A DNA stretch of 6,935 nt from Prevotella sp. UBA3288. GTDB taxonomy: Bacteria; Bacteroidota; Bacteroidia; Bacteroidales; Bacteroidaceae. The notes under the pieces were generated by a model, which saw only the letters and a list, made by a program, of their open reading frames with translations, was not told where the DNA came from and did not search any database. Below, one piece after another: positions 1 to 5,256 of this stretch. How positions within the stretch are numbered: position 1 is the stretch's first letter; each line of letters starts with the position of its first letter. A program made the translations under genes and the position numbers. The DNA is taken from NCBI GenBank assembly GCA_002361655.1, contig DETM01000032.1:16576-23510 (forward strand), given 5' to 3'.

Positions 1-745
1 GGTTCTTGGCACTCTCGTGGCCCATCAGCGTGCGGCCGGTCATGAGCAGGTCGGGACGGGCGCTGTAGAGCCCTTCGTCCACGAGGAAGTACTCCTGCTC
101 CCAGCCCAGGTTCACCTTCACCTTCTGTACATCGTCATAGAAGTAGCGGCACACCTCGGTGGCAGCCTGGTCGACGGCGTGGAGGGCGCGCAGCAGCGGG
201 GCCTTGTAGTCGAGGGCCTCGCCGGTATAGGCAATGAAGATGGTGGGTATGCAGAGCGTGTCGTCGATGATAAAGACGGGGCTCGTGGGATCCCAGGCGG
301 AGTAGCCGCGGGCCTCGAAGGTGTTGCGGATGCCGCCGTTGGGGAAACTTGATGCGTCGGGCTCCTGCTGTACCAGCAGTTTGCCTGAGAACTTCTCTAT
401 CATGCCGCCCTTGCCGTCGTGCTCCACGAAGGCATCGTGCTTCTCGGCCGTGCCCTCGGTGAGGGGCTGAAACCAGTGGGTGTAGTGGGTGGCACCCATC
501 TCTGTGGCCCACTGCTTCATGCCGGCAGCCACAGCATCGGCTATGCCGCGGTCCAGCCGGGCACCGTTGTCCATCACGTCGATCATCTTGTCGTAGACGT
601 CCTTAGGCAGGTATTTGTACATCTTCTGACGCGTGAACACATACTTGCCGAAATACTCCGACGGGCGCTCCGTGGGCACCTTCACCTCCATGGCCCGTTT
701 CTTGAAGGCCTCTTCCACAACTTGGAATCTTAAGTTATTTGCCAT
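1..745 (-). CDS. glnN: Glutamine synthetase type III (GlnN), N-terminal third, runs off the left edge
   Basis: Glutamine synthetase condenses glutamate and ammonia to glutamine using ATP in the cytoplasm. Reading leftward from the ATG at 743-745 gives 248 uninterrupted codons starting MANNLRFQVVEEAF. Type III features are visible: THYTHWFQPLTEGTAEKHDAF around residues 98-118, SSFPNGGIRNTFEARGY around 143-159, and NLGWEQEYFLVD around 217-228, where the glutamates should begin the metal/glutamate site. Type III enzymes are about 720-730 residues long, so roughly two thirds, including the rest of the active site, lies outside the window. The start is supported by a Bacteroidetes-type promoter and a weak AAGGA just before the ATG. 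It lies 95 bp downstream of aguB on the same strand but seems to have its own promoter. The family assignment is by recalled motifs and is firm. Confidence 0.95.
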   Translation of the reverse strand, partial: MANNLRFQVVEEAFKKRAMEVKVPTERPSEYFGKYVFTRQKMYKYLPKDVYDKMIDVMDNGARLDRGIADAVAAGMKQWATEMGATHYTHWFQPLTEGTAEKHDAFVEHDGKGGMIEKFSGKLLVQQEPDASSFPNGGIRNTFEARGYSAWDPTSPVFIIDDTLCIPTIFIAYTGEALDYKAPLLRALHAVDQAATEVCRYFYDDVQKVKVNLGWEQEYFLVDEGLYSARPDLLMTGRTLMGHESAKN

Positions 746-777
746 TCCTTTTATTCTGTTTTGTGCATAATAGACTG

Positions 778-808
778 CAAAATTACGAGAATTTTCGTAA
801 ACCGCAAA
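778..808 (-). promoter_or_regulatory. Bacteroidetes-type promoter of glnN
   Basis: On the minus strand a TTTG (805-808) is followed by a 19-bp spacer and TAATTTTG (778-785), matching the Bacteroidetes -33/-7 consensus TTTG ... TAnnTTTG. Transcription would start near 770-774 and give a leader of about 25-30 nt before the glnN ATG at 745. The match is visible in the sequence; activity is inferred. Confidence 0.7.
783..800. promoter_or_regulatory. Operator-like palindrome in the glnN promoter spacer
   Basis: TTACGAGAATTTTCGTAA is an 18-bp dyad with only one non-complementary pair (16 of 18 positions symmetric). It lies between the -33 and -7 boxes of the glnN promoter and overlaps the edge of the -7 box. 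A dimeric regulator bound here would block RNA polymerase. The regulator is unknown; a nitrogen-responsive one would make sense for a glutamine synthetase gene but nothing in the window identifies it. Confidence 0.4.
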
Positions 809-840
809 GATTTTGCTCCCTTTTCTCAAAAACTATTGCG

Positions 841-1728
841 TCAGTCGATGAAGCGGCGCGTCAGTCCGCCGTACTCGTCGATGCGGCGGTCGCGCAAGAA
901 AGGCCACCAGCGGCGCACCTGCTCGGAGCGCTTCATATCGATGTCGACGATGATGCTCTCCTCCTCGTCGGTAGAGGCCTCGTAATAGATTTCGCCCTGC
1001 GGTCCGCAGACGAACGAGGTGCCCCAGAAGGGAACCTCACTCAACTCCCCTCCCTCGGAGGGGCTGGGGGAGGTTTCTGTTCCCACGCGGTTCACCGCCA
1101 CCACGGGCAGACCGTTGGCCACGGCATGGCCGCGCATTACCATCTGCCAGGCCATGCGCTGCCGCTGCTGCTCGTCGGGGCTGTCGTTGGGATCCCAGCC
1201 GATGGCGGTGGGGTAGATGAGTATCTCGGCACCGGCCAGTGCCATCAGACGGGCAGCCTCGGGGTACCATTGGTCCCAGCAGACGAGCACGCCCAGTCTG
1301 CCCAGCGATGTCTCGATGGGACGGAAGCCCTGGTCGCCGGGGGTGAAGTAGAACTTCTCGTAGTAGCCCGGGTCGTCGGGGATGTGCATCTTGCGGTATC
1401 TGCCGGCTATGGTGCCGTCTTTCTCGAAGACCACGGCCGTGTTGTGGTACAACCCTGGTGCGCGCCGCTCGAAGAGCGAGGTGACGAGCACCACGCCGCA
1501 CTCCTTAGCCAGCCGACCGTAGACATCGGTTGACGGGCCTGGGATGGGCTCGGCCAGATCGAAGAGGTTGACATCTTCCACCTGACAGAAATAGAGCGTG
1601 TTGTGCAGTTCTTGCAGCACGATGAGTTCTGCGCCTCGCCGTGCCAGGTCGCGGATGCCGTCGCAGAGTCGCTCGATATTCTTCACGCGGTCGGCCGTGT
1701 TATGTTGTTGCAGAAATCCTATCTTCAT
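841..1728 (-). CDS. aguB: N-carbamoylputrescine amidohydrolase (AguB)
   Basis: A cytoplasmic carbon-nitrogen hydrolase (nitrilase superfamily) of 295 residues, close to the usual length. It hydrolyses N-carbamoylputrescine to putrescine, CO2 and ammonia, the last step of the agmatine route to putrescine. The Glu-Lys-Cys triad is visible: E40 in LQELHN, K113 in YRKMHIPDDPGYYEK and C150 in VCWDQWYPEAARL. The C-terminal FWGTSFV and DEYGGLTRRF segments are also typical of this subfamily. The start at 1728 is preceded by GGGGAGA, an unusually good ribosome site for this phylum. The gene lies 56 bp downstream of aguA, on the same strand, probably in one transcript. Residues about 219-231 (TSPSPSEGGELSE) are encoded by a GC-rich palindromic repeat that lengthens the loop between NRVG and FWG. 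Substrate assignment rests on motifs plus the aguA neighbour. Confidence 0.95.
   Translation of the reverse strand: MKIGFLQQHNTADRVKNIERLCDGIRDLARRGAELIVLQELHNTLYFCQVEDVNLFDLAEPIPGPSTDVYGRLAKECGVVLVTSLFERRAPGLYHNTAVVFEKDGTIAGRYRKMHIPDDPGYYEKFYFTPGDQGFRPIETSLGRLGVLVCWDQWYPEAARLMALAGAEILIYPTAIGWDPNDSPDEQQRQRMAWQMVMRGHAVANGLPVVAVNRVGTETSPSPSEGGELSEVPFWGTSFVCGPQGEIYYEASTDEEESIIVDIDMKRSEQVRRWWPFLRDRRIDEYGGLTRRFID
1045..1073. repeat. GC-rich palindromic mini-repeat, copy A, in frame within aguB
   Basis: The plus strand holds a perfect 7-bp stem, CCCCTCC (1047-1053) with GGAGGGG (1057-1063), around a CTC loop, followed by a CTGGGGGAGG tail. On the coding strand it is read as TSPSPSEGGE. Copy B in aguA shares the layout, the tail and the reading frame. 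Confidence 0.7.
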
Positions 1729-1740
1729 TCTCCCCGTTTT

Positions 1741-1789
1741 ATTTTTTAATTTTTTAATTTTTCAATTTTTCAATCTTTCAATTTTCAAT
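1741..1789. repeat. AT-rich 7-8 bp tandem repeat between aguA and aguB
   Basis: Read on the minus strand, six units with a period of 7-8 nt follow one another: ATTGAAA, ATTGAAAG, ATTGAAAA twice and ATTAAAAA twice. The repeat fills almost all of the 56-bp gap between the genes and its first bases overlap the aguA stop codon (1785-1787). It contains no convincing promoter. It would give an unstructured, A-rich mRNA just upstream of the aguB ribosome site. Confidence 0.7.
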
Positions 1790-2786
1790 AGTATTGCATC
1801 GTGCAGCAGTGCAGCGAGCCGTGCTGGCGGATGAGGCTGCGGCAGTCGATGCTTACGATCTCGCGGTCGGGGTAGGCCTGACCGATGATGTCCATCGCCT
1901 CGCGGTCGAGGTCGGGTTGGGCATAGGTAGGCACCAGCACGGCCCCGTTGATGACCAGATAGTTGGCGTAGGTGGCGGGCAACCGTAATGCCTCATTGGG
2001 CTCTCCTCCTTGGGAGGGGGTGGGGGAGGCCTCATAGACAGGCCGCGGCATCGGCAGGCGGAGCAGGCGGTAGGGGCGGCCTTCAAGTGTGCGCAGGGTC
2101 TTCAGTTCCTCTTCCATCAGCAGGAGGTCGGGATGCTGTTCGTCGGCTGCAATATATAATAAGGTGTCGTCGGGGGCGATGCGGACCATGGTGTCGATAT
2201 GGCCGTCGGTATCGTCGCCGATCAGGCTACCGTGGTTAAGCCATACGATGCGCTCGGCACCCAGATACGTCTTCAGCCGCTCCTCTATCTCCGCCTGCGT
2301 CAGCGGCTGGTTGCGGTGCGGAGCCATCAGGCAGCAGGTGGTCGTGAAGATGGTACCCTTGCCGTCGCTCTCAATACTGCCTCCCTCCAGGACAAAGTCG
2401 AGATGGTCTTCATAGAGACCTTTCACCAAGCCCCGCTCGTACAAGTGGCGGTTAATCTCGTTATCCAACTCCGCAGGGAATTTCTCCCCCCAGCCGTTGA
2501 ACTTGAAGTCAAGGAGAATGGCTTTTTCGTCTCCCTCGCCTATAGGAGAGGGGTTAGGGGTTAGGCATGTAATAAAACCATGATCCCTTGCCCATGTATC
2601 ATTATGGGGGATGTCATCAACGATGATCAGTGGCTCACGCTTGCTGATCTCGCGTCTCATCTCCTCATAGACGGCAAGTATTTCTGGCAGGATAGGAGCC
2701 CAGTCGGTATGCTCGTGCGGCATAGTCAGCTGCACGGCACTTTGCCGTTCCCACTCGGCAGGCATCCTCCTCTTACACTTAATCAT
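1785..2786 (-). CDS. aguA: Agmatine deiminase (AguA)
   Basis: Agmatine deiminase hydrolyses agmatine to N-carbamoylputrescine and ammonia, feeding AguB directly downstream. The 333 residues belong to the PAD_porph (peptidyl-arginine deiminase-like) family. The expected catalytic set is visible: D68 in NDTWARDHG, E134 in VLEGGSIESDGKG, H196 and D198 in TDGHIDTM, and nucleophile C327 in HGSLHCCTMQ. The N-terminal RMPAEWE and TMPHEHTDW segments also fit. Two loops carry in-frame GC-rich palindromic repeats: CLTPNPSPIGEGD near 74-86 and ASPTPSQGGEPNEA near 253-266. The C-terminal HGSLHCC departs from the usual GGNIHC but keeps the His-Cys pair. The ATG at 2786 lies only 6 nt past the -7 box, so the mRNA may be nearly leaderless; M8 is an alternative start. 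Confidence 0.95.
   Translation of the reverse strand: MIKCKRRMPAEWERQSAVQLTMPHEHTDWAPILPEILAVYEEMRREISKREPLIIVDDIPHNDTWARDHGFITCLTPNPSPIGEGDEKAILLDFKFNGWGEKFPAELDNEINRHLYERGLVKGLYEDHLDFVLEGGSIESDGKGTIFTTTCCLMAPHRNQPLTQAEIEERLKTYLGAERIVWLNHGSLIGDDTDGHIDTMVRIAPDDTLLYIAADEQHPDLLLMEEELKTLRTLEGRPYRLLRLPMPRPVYEASPTPSQGGEPNEALRLPATYANYLVINGAVLVPTYAQPDLDREAMDIIGQAYPDREIVSIDCRSLIRQHGSLHCCTMQYY
2001..2029. repeat. GC-rich palindromic mini-repeat, copy B, in frame within aguA
   Basis: CCTCC (2005-2009) pairs with GGAGG (2013-2017) around a TTG loop, extended by G-T and C-G pairs, and is followed by GTGGGGGAGG. The arrangement matches copy A in aguB. On the coding strand it is read as ASPTPSQGGE in the loop between PMPRPVY and RLPATYANY, a place where relatives normally have only a few residues. 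Confidence 0.65.
2531..2566. repeat. GC-rich palindromic mini-repeat, copy C (related variant), in frame within aguA
   Basis: CCTATAGG (2539-2546) forms the centre of a hairpin whose outer stem pairs 2533-2537 with 2548-2552, followed by the tail TTAGGGGTTAGGC. It is read on the coding strand as CLTPNPSPIGEGD. It has the same hairpin-plus-G-rich-tail layout as copies A and B but a different core, so it is a cousin, not a direct copy. Confidence 0.6.
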
Positions 2787-2791
2787 GGGTG

Positions 2792-2821
2792 CAAAGGTAC
2801 GAAATATTTAAGAATTGACAA
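2792..2821 (-). promoter_or_regulatory. Bacteroidetes-type promoter of aguA-aguB
   Basis: On the minus strand TTG (2819-2821) is followed by 19 bp and TACCTTTG (2792-2799), a strong match to the -33/-7 consensus. The predicted transcription start falls at or a few bases before the aguA ATG at 2786, leaving almost no leader. Confidence 0.7.
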
Positions 2822-2837
2822 TTGATAATTGAGAATT
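2813..2837. repeat. AATTGAN heptamer tandem repeat
   Basis: Three and a half units (AATTGAC, AATTGAT, AATTGAG, AATT) with a 7-bp period lie in the divergent intergenic region. The repeat supplies the -33 boxes of both promoters there. It resembles the ATTGAAA units found between aguA and aguB. Confidence 0.65.
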
Positions 2838-2851
2838 ATTTATTATCTTTG
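2822..2851 (+). promoter_or_regulatory. Bacteroidetes-type promoter of the ABC transporter/nuclease operon
   Basis: TTG (2822-2824), a 19-bp spacer and TATCTTTG (2844-2851) match the Bacteroidetes consensus. The expected start leaves a leader of about 8-10 nt before the ATG at 2866. The TTG abuts the -33 box of the opposite promoter within CAATTG. Confidence 0.7.
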
Positions 2852-2865
2852 CCGACAAAAATACG

Positions 2866-3429
2866 ATGATGTTAGAACTGCACAACGTAACGATAGAGCC
2901 ATTGATACATTCTCTGTCACTGACAGTAGGTGACGGACAACTGGTTTGTCTAAGTAGTTCGGAGGGAAAAGGCAAGACCACTTTGCTACGTGCTATTCTG
3001 GGTTTTATCCCTATCAACAGCGGACATATCAGTATTGACGGAGAGTTGCTTACCCCTCTGTCGGCTCCCTATTTCCGCAGACAGATAGCTTATGTACCGC
3101 AACACATGTCGGCTATTGAGGACTATGACAGTATTATTGACCTCTCGGAGATGCTATTCGGATTGAGGGTCAATAAGAGTGGAACCTCTTATAAGGTACC
3201 GGCAGACGGACGTCGATGGACAGAGCTCTCTGCGGATGAGCGTTACCTCCTGTTACTCCAGAACGCGATGCAGTTGGACAAGCGTTTGATGATCATCGAC
3301 GAGCCAGACATGCCTATCAGTGCGGAGGTGATGGAGACTGTCGACAGTCTGTTGCAAGAGGCGGCAAGCAGAGGAACTACCGTCCTTGCCGTTAACTCAC
3401 GAATCATACAAAATCAGATACAACTATGA
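2866..3429 (+). CDS. ABC transporter ATP-binding protein, short and motif-degenerate (FetA-like position)
   Basis: A 187-residue nucleotide-binding subunit, shorter than the usual 210-230, that should energise the membrane protein encoded next to it. Features in order: Walker A at 31-38 (SSEGKGKT, with Ser in place of the first Gly), Q-loop Q79 in YVPQH, a poor signature LSADE at 121-125 where LSGGQ/E is expected, Walker B LMIIDE at 141-146 with the catalytic Glu, and Asn177 where the H-loop histidine normally sits. The Walker lysine and the Walker B glutamate remain, so ATP binding is plausible, but the signature and H-loop changes make efficient hydrolysis uncertain. No signal peptide is seen; the protein is cytoplasmic at the membrane face. 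First gene of a three-gene operon, overlapping the permease by 4 bp. ATG 2869 is an equally possible start. Confidence 0.88.
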   Translation: MMLELHNVTIEPLIHSLSLTVGDGQLVCLSSSEGKGKTTLLRAILGFIPINSGHISIDGELLTPLSAPYFRRQIAYVPQHMSAIEDYDSIIDLSEMLFGLRVNKSGTSYKVPADGRRWTELSADERYLLLLQNAMQLDKRLMIIDEPDMPISAEVMETVDSLLQEAASRGTTVLAVNSRIIQNQIQL

Positions 3430-4145
3430 ATATCACGATTGTACGAATGCTTATCGGTGTCCTGTTGCTAATGATACCTGCCTTGATCCTTTTCCGTTTA
3501 GACCGCCGTTTCCTGCGTCAGTCAGCATCTGTCCTTGGACGGTTGGCGGTGACATTATTGGTGTTGGCAGGCTGTCTTTACTATATATTCCAATGGGACA
3601 TGGCATGGGTGAATATCCTGTGGGTACTACTGTCCAGTGGTGTCGCCACAGCGGTCTACTGTCGTAAACGGTGGCAGTCGGTACCTATCTATATTAGTAT
3701 GACGGTGGTGACGTTCATCATGGGTATAGTAGTCCTTTTGTTGATGGATGTCCCCCATTTGTTTGGTGCCTCCTACTTCCTTCCTGTCATGACGATGTTA
3801 CAAGCAGAGGCACTCTTCGTCTGTCGTCGTGGTATCACGACCTATGTCCTGGAGCGTCGTACACACAAGGAACTTTTTGAGTATCTTCGTGGCAATGGCG
3901 CCCATCAGTTGGAGGCATTACGTCCTTTCTTGACGAAGGCGATTACACGTGCCTTCACACCAGTCTTACAGCAGTTATTACTGGTAGGGCTAGTCTTCGT
4001 ACCTTCCCTGCTTTGTGGAATGCTCCTGTGTGGAATCCAGCCCTTGCAAGCCATTGCCTTCCTCGTCCTGATGACTGCAGCGGCACTGAGCAGCACGATG
4101 CTTATTTTAGTACTCTCCATCTATATCTATACCCGTATCAGTTGA
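3426..4145 (+). CDS. UPF0014 family ABC permease (FetB/YbbM-like)
   Basis: A 239-residue inner-membrane protein with about six to seven hydrophobic segments (near residues 5-24, 37-54, 59-78, 87-107, 115-133, 180-203 and 207-235). The family pattern is visible in SYFLPVMTML (116-125), the charged cytoplasmic stretch with LRPFLTKAITRAFTPVLQQL (165-184) and GLVFVPSLLCGMLLCGIQPLQA (188-209). In Escherichia coli FetAB, this family is linked to iron export and peroxide resistance; whether that substrate applies here cannot be seen. Its start overlaps the stop of the ATPase gene by ATGA, a sign of translational coupling, and its stop lies 1 bp before the nuclease gene. Length is slightly below the E. 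coli protein. The family call is fairly secure, the transported substrate is not. Confidence 0.85.
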   Translation: MNITIVRMLIGVLLLMIPALILFRLDRRFLRQSASVLGRLAVTLLVLAGCLYYIFQWDMAWVNILWVLLSSGVATAVYCRKRWQSVPIYISMTVVTFIMGIVVLLLMDVPHLFGASYFLPVMTMLQAEALFVCRRGITTYVLERRTHKELFEYLRGNGAHQLEALRPFLTKAITRAFTPVLQQLLLVGLVFVPSLLCGMLLCGIQPLQAIAFLVLMTAAALSSTMLILVLSIYIYTRIS

Positions 4146-4146
4146 C

Positions 4147-4917
4147 ATGAAAAGATTATCCTTCGTATTAATAGTCACAATGCTGCTTTGTCTGCAGTCT
4201 TGTGGACAGAAAGTAGAACAACTTCCATTCTCAGAGAAGGGACTCACGGATGTCCGTCTTCGACAGGATGTCACACCTTTACAGCGTTATGCTTATAAAG
4301 TATGGTATTCCGAGACTATGCGTATCCCCCTTGCCGTGTCGTGGTATCTCACCAAGGATCATACCTATGGTAAGAGTCAGCGTAAGAGTATCTCTTTTAT
4401 TCCAGATGAAGATACGCATAATCCAGTCACTACTTTCGACTATATGCAGTCTGGCTACGACCGTGGTCACATGTGTCCGGCTGGTGACAACAAGTGGAAC
4501 CGTACGGCTCAGGAACAGACATTCCTCATGACCAATATCTGTCCGCAGAACCATAACTTGAACAAGAATGACTGGAACGACTTGGAGCAGTTGTGTCGCA
4601 CCTGGGCTCGTCGCTATAACCGTATTTATATAGTCTGTGGTCCCGTCCTTCGTGGTAATAGTCATAAGACTATCGGACGTGAGCGTAATAAACGCATCAC
4701 AGTCCCGGAGGCATTCTATAAAGTAGTGCTCCGCATGGGCAAGAATCCTGTCGCTATCGGTTTCATTTACGAGAATGTAGGTAGCAGACAACCGATGCGC
4801 CAAACAGTCCGTTCCGTTGACGAAATAGAGCAAATCACCGGCATTGACTTCTTTTCAGCCCTCTCTGATGATGTAGAGCGCCGCATAGAAGCCAAATCCT
4901 CGCTTACTGATTGGTAA
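4147..4917 (+). CDS. Lipoprotein DNA/RNA non-specific endonuclease (Endonuclease_NS family)
   Basis: A 256-residue secreted nuclease of the beta-beta-alpha-metal type. A lipoprotein signal peptide is clear: MKR, a hydrophobic run, then LQSC with lipidated C19, so the enzyme should be anchored to a membrane outside the cytoplasm. The catalytic motif DRGHMCP is at 105-111 with general base H108. The metal-binding Asn is N139 in NLNKNDW and the following Glu is E147, spaced 8 residues apart as in Serratia nuclease (N119, E127). It should cut DNA and RNA without sequence preference, for nutrient gain, biofilm DNA turnover or defence against incoming DNA. It is the last gene of the operon with the ABC transporter pair, starting 1 bp after the permease stop. 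C132 and C110, near the active site, could form a disulfide (inference). Confidence 0.93.
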   Translation: MKRLSFVLIVTMLLCLQSCGQKVEQLPFSEKGLTDVRLRQDVTPLQRYAYKVWYSETMRIPLAVSWYLTKDHTYGKSQRKSISFIPDEDTHNPVTTFDYMQSGYDRGHMCPAGDNKWNRTAQEQTFLMTNICPQNHNLNKNDWNDLEQLCRTWARRYNRIYIVCGPVLRGNSHKTIGRERNKRITVPEAFYKVVLRMGKNPVAIGFIYENVGSRQPMRQTVRSVDEIEQITGIDFFSALSDDVERRIEAKSSLTDW

Positions 4918-4950
4918 TTGTTATTATTGAAGGATTAATTCCCGCCTTGT

Positions 4951-4978
4951 AAGAATAGATCCCTTGACCACTATTCTT
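4951..4978. terminator. Weak hairpin between convergent transcription units
   Basis: AAGAATAG (4951-4958) and CTATTCTT (4971-4978) form a perfect 8-bp inverted repeat with a 12-nt loop. It sits 33 bp past the nuclease stop, at the meeting point of the plus-strand operon and the minus-strand genes. There is no good U-tract and the stem is AT-rich, so it may be only a weak terminator or a chance dyad tied to the flanking direct repeats. Confidence 0.3.
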
Positions 4979-5238
4979 TAAGCTGTGGCATCTTTTTCAT
5001 TGCTAATCTGAGTGTCAGGATGCGGCGCACGCTCTGGTTGATGCGCTCCTCGCTGATGGTGCCGTTGTTCACAGCTGCCATGACGGCATCGAAAGCCTCG
5101 GTGAAGTCACGAGGACCCAGCACGATGTCCACACCTGCCTTGATGCTGCCCACAGCAGCCTCGCCGCTAGTATGATGTAAGAATAAGACCATAAAATAGG
5201 ATGACGGTCAGCGTCCACAGAAATTTCTTTTGCGTTAT
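4971..5238 (-). pseudogene. Relic of a family 3 glycoside hydrolase (beta-N-acetylhexosaminidase/beta-glucosidase type)
   Basis: The open frame 4971-5192 encodes 73 residues. From about residue 9 (TSGEAAVGSIKAGVDIVLGP, then NNGTISEERINQSVRRILTLR) it matches the last part of the GH3 catalytic barrel, the stretch after the catalytic Asp region. The rest of the barrel is absent. The first eight residues do not fit the family, so the ATG is probably fortuitous. Just upstream, in another frame (5170-5238), lies a signal-peptide-like stretch ITQKKFLWTLTVILFYGL that ends in a TAG, consistent with the joined remains of a secreted enzyme's start and its barrel end. A 10-bp direct repeat (TGTAAGAATA, 4948-4957 and 5176-5185) flanks the relic. 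A functional enzyme can be excluded; a short expressed peptide cannot. Confidence 0.7.
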
Positions 5239-5256
5239 TTATACTGCTTTTATATT

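Noticed and set aside
739..1533. Long plus-strand open frame opposite aguB
   Set aside because: It is the antisense shadow of a GC-rich gene with clear catalytic motifs, and its translation has no recognisable domain.
1741..1789. Separate promoter for aguB in the AT-rich gap
   Set aside because: No TAnnTTTG match in the right orientation; the gap is a simple tandem repeat and aguB probably depends on the aguA promoter.
2199..2564. Plus-strand open frames opposite aguA
   Set aside because: Antisense shadows of agmatine deiminase; no ribosome site, promoter or domain support.
4279..4833. 184-codon minus-strand frame opposite the nuclease gene
   Set aside because: The plus strand encodes a convincing lipoprotein nuclease; the antisense translation shows no motif.
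5193..5256. A further small gene between the GH3 relic and the AAA+ gene
   Set aside because: No ATG-started frame of useful length; the only protein-like signal is the signal-peptide remnant already described with the pseudogene.
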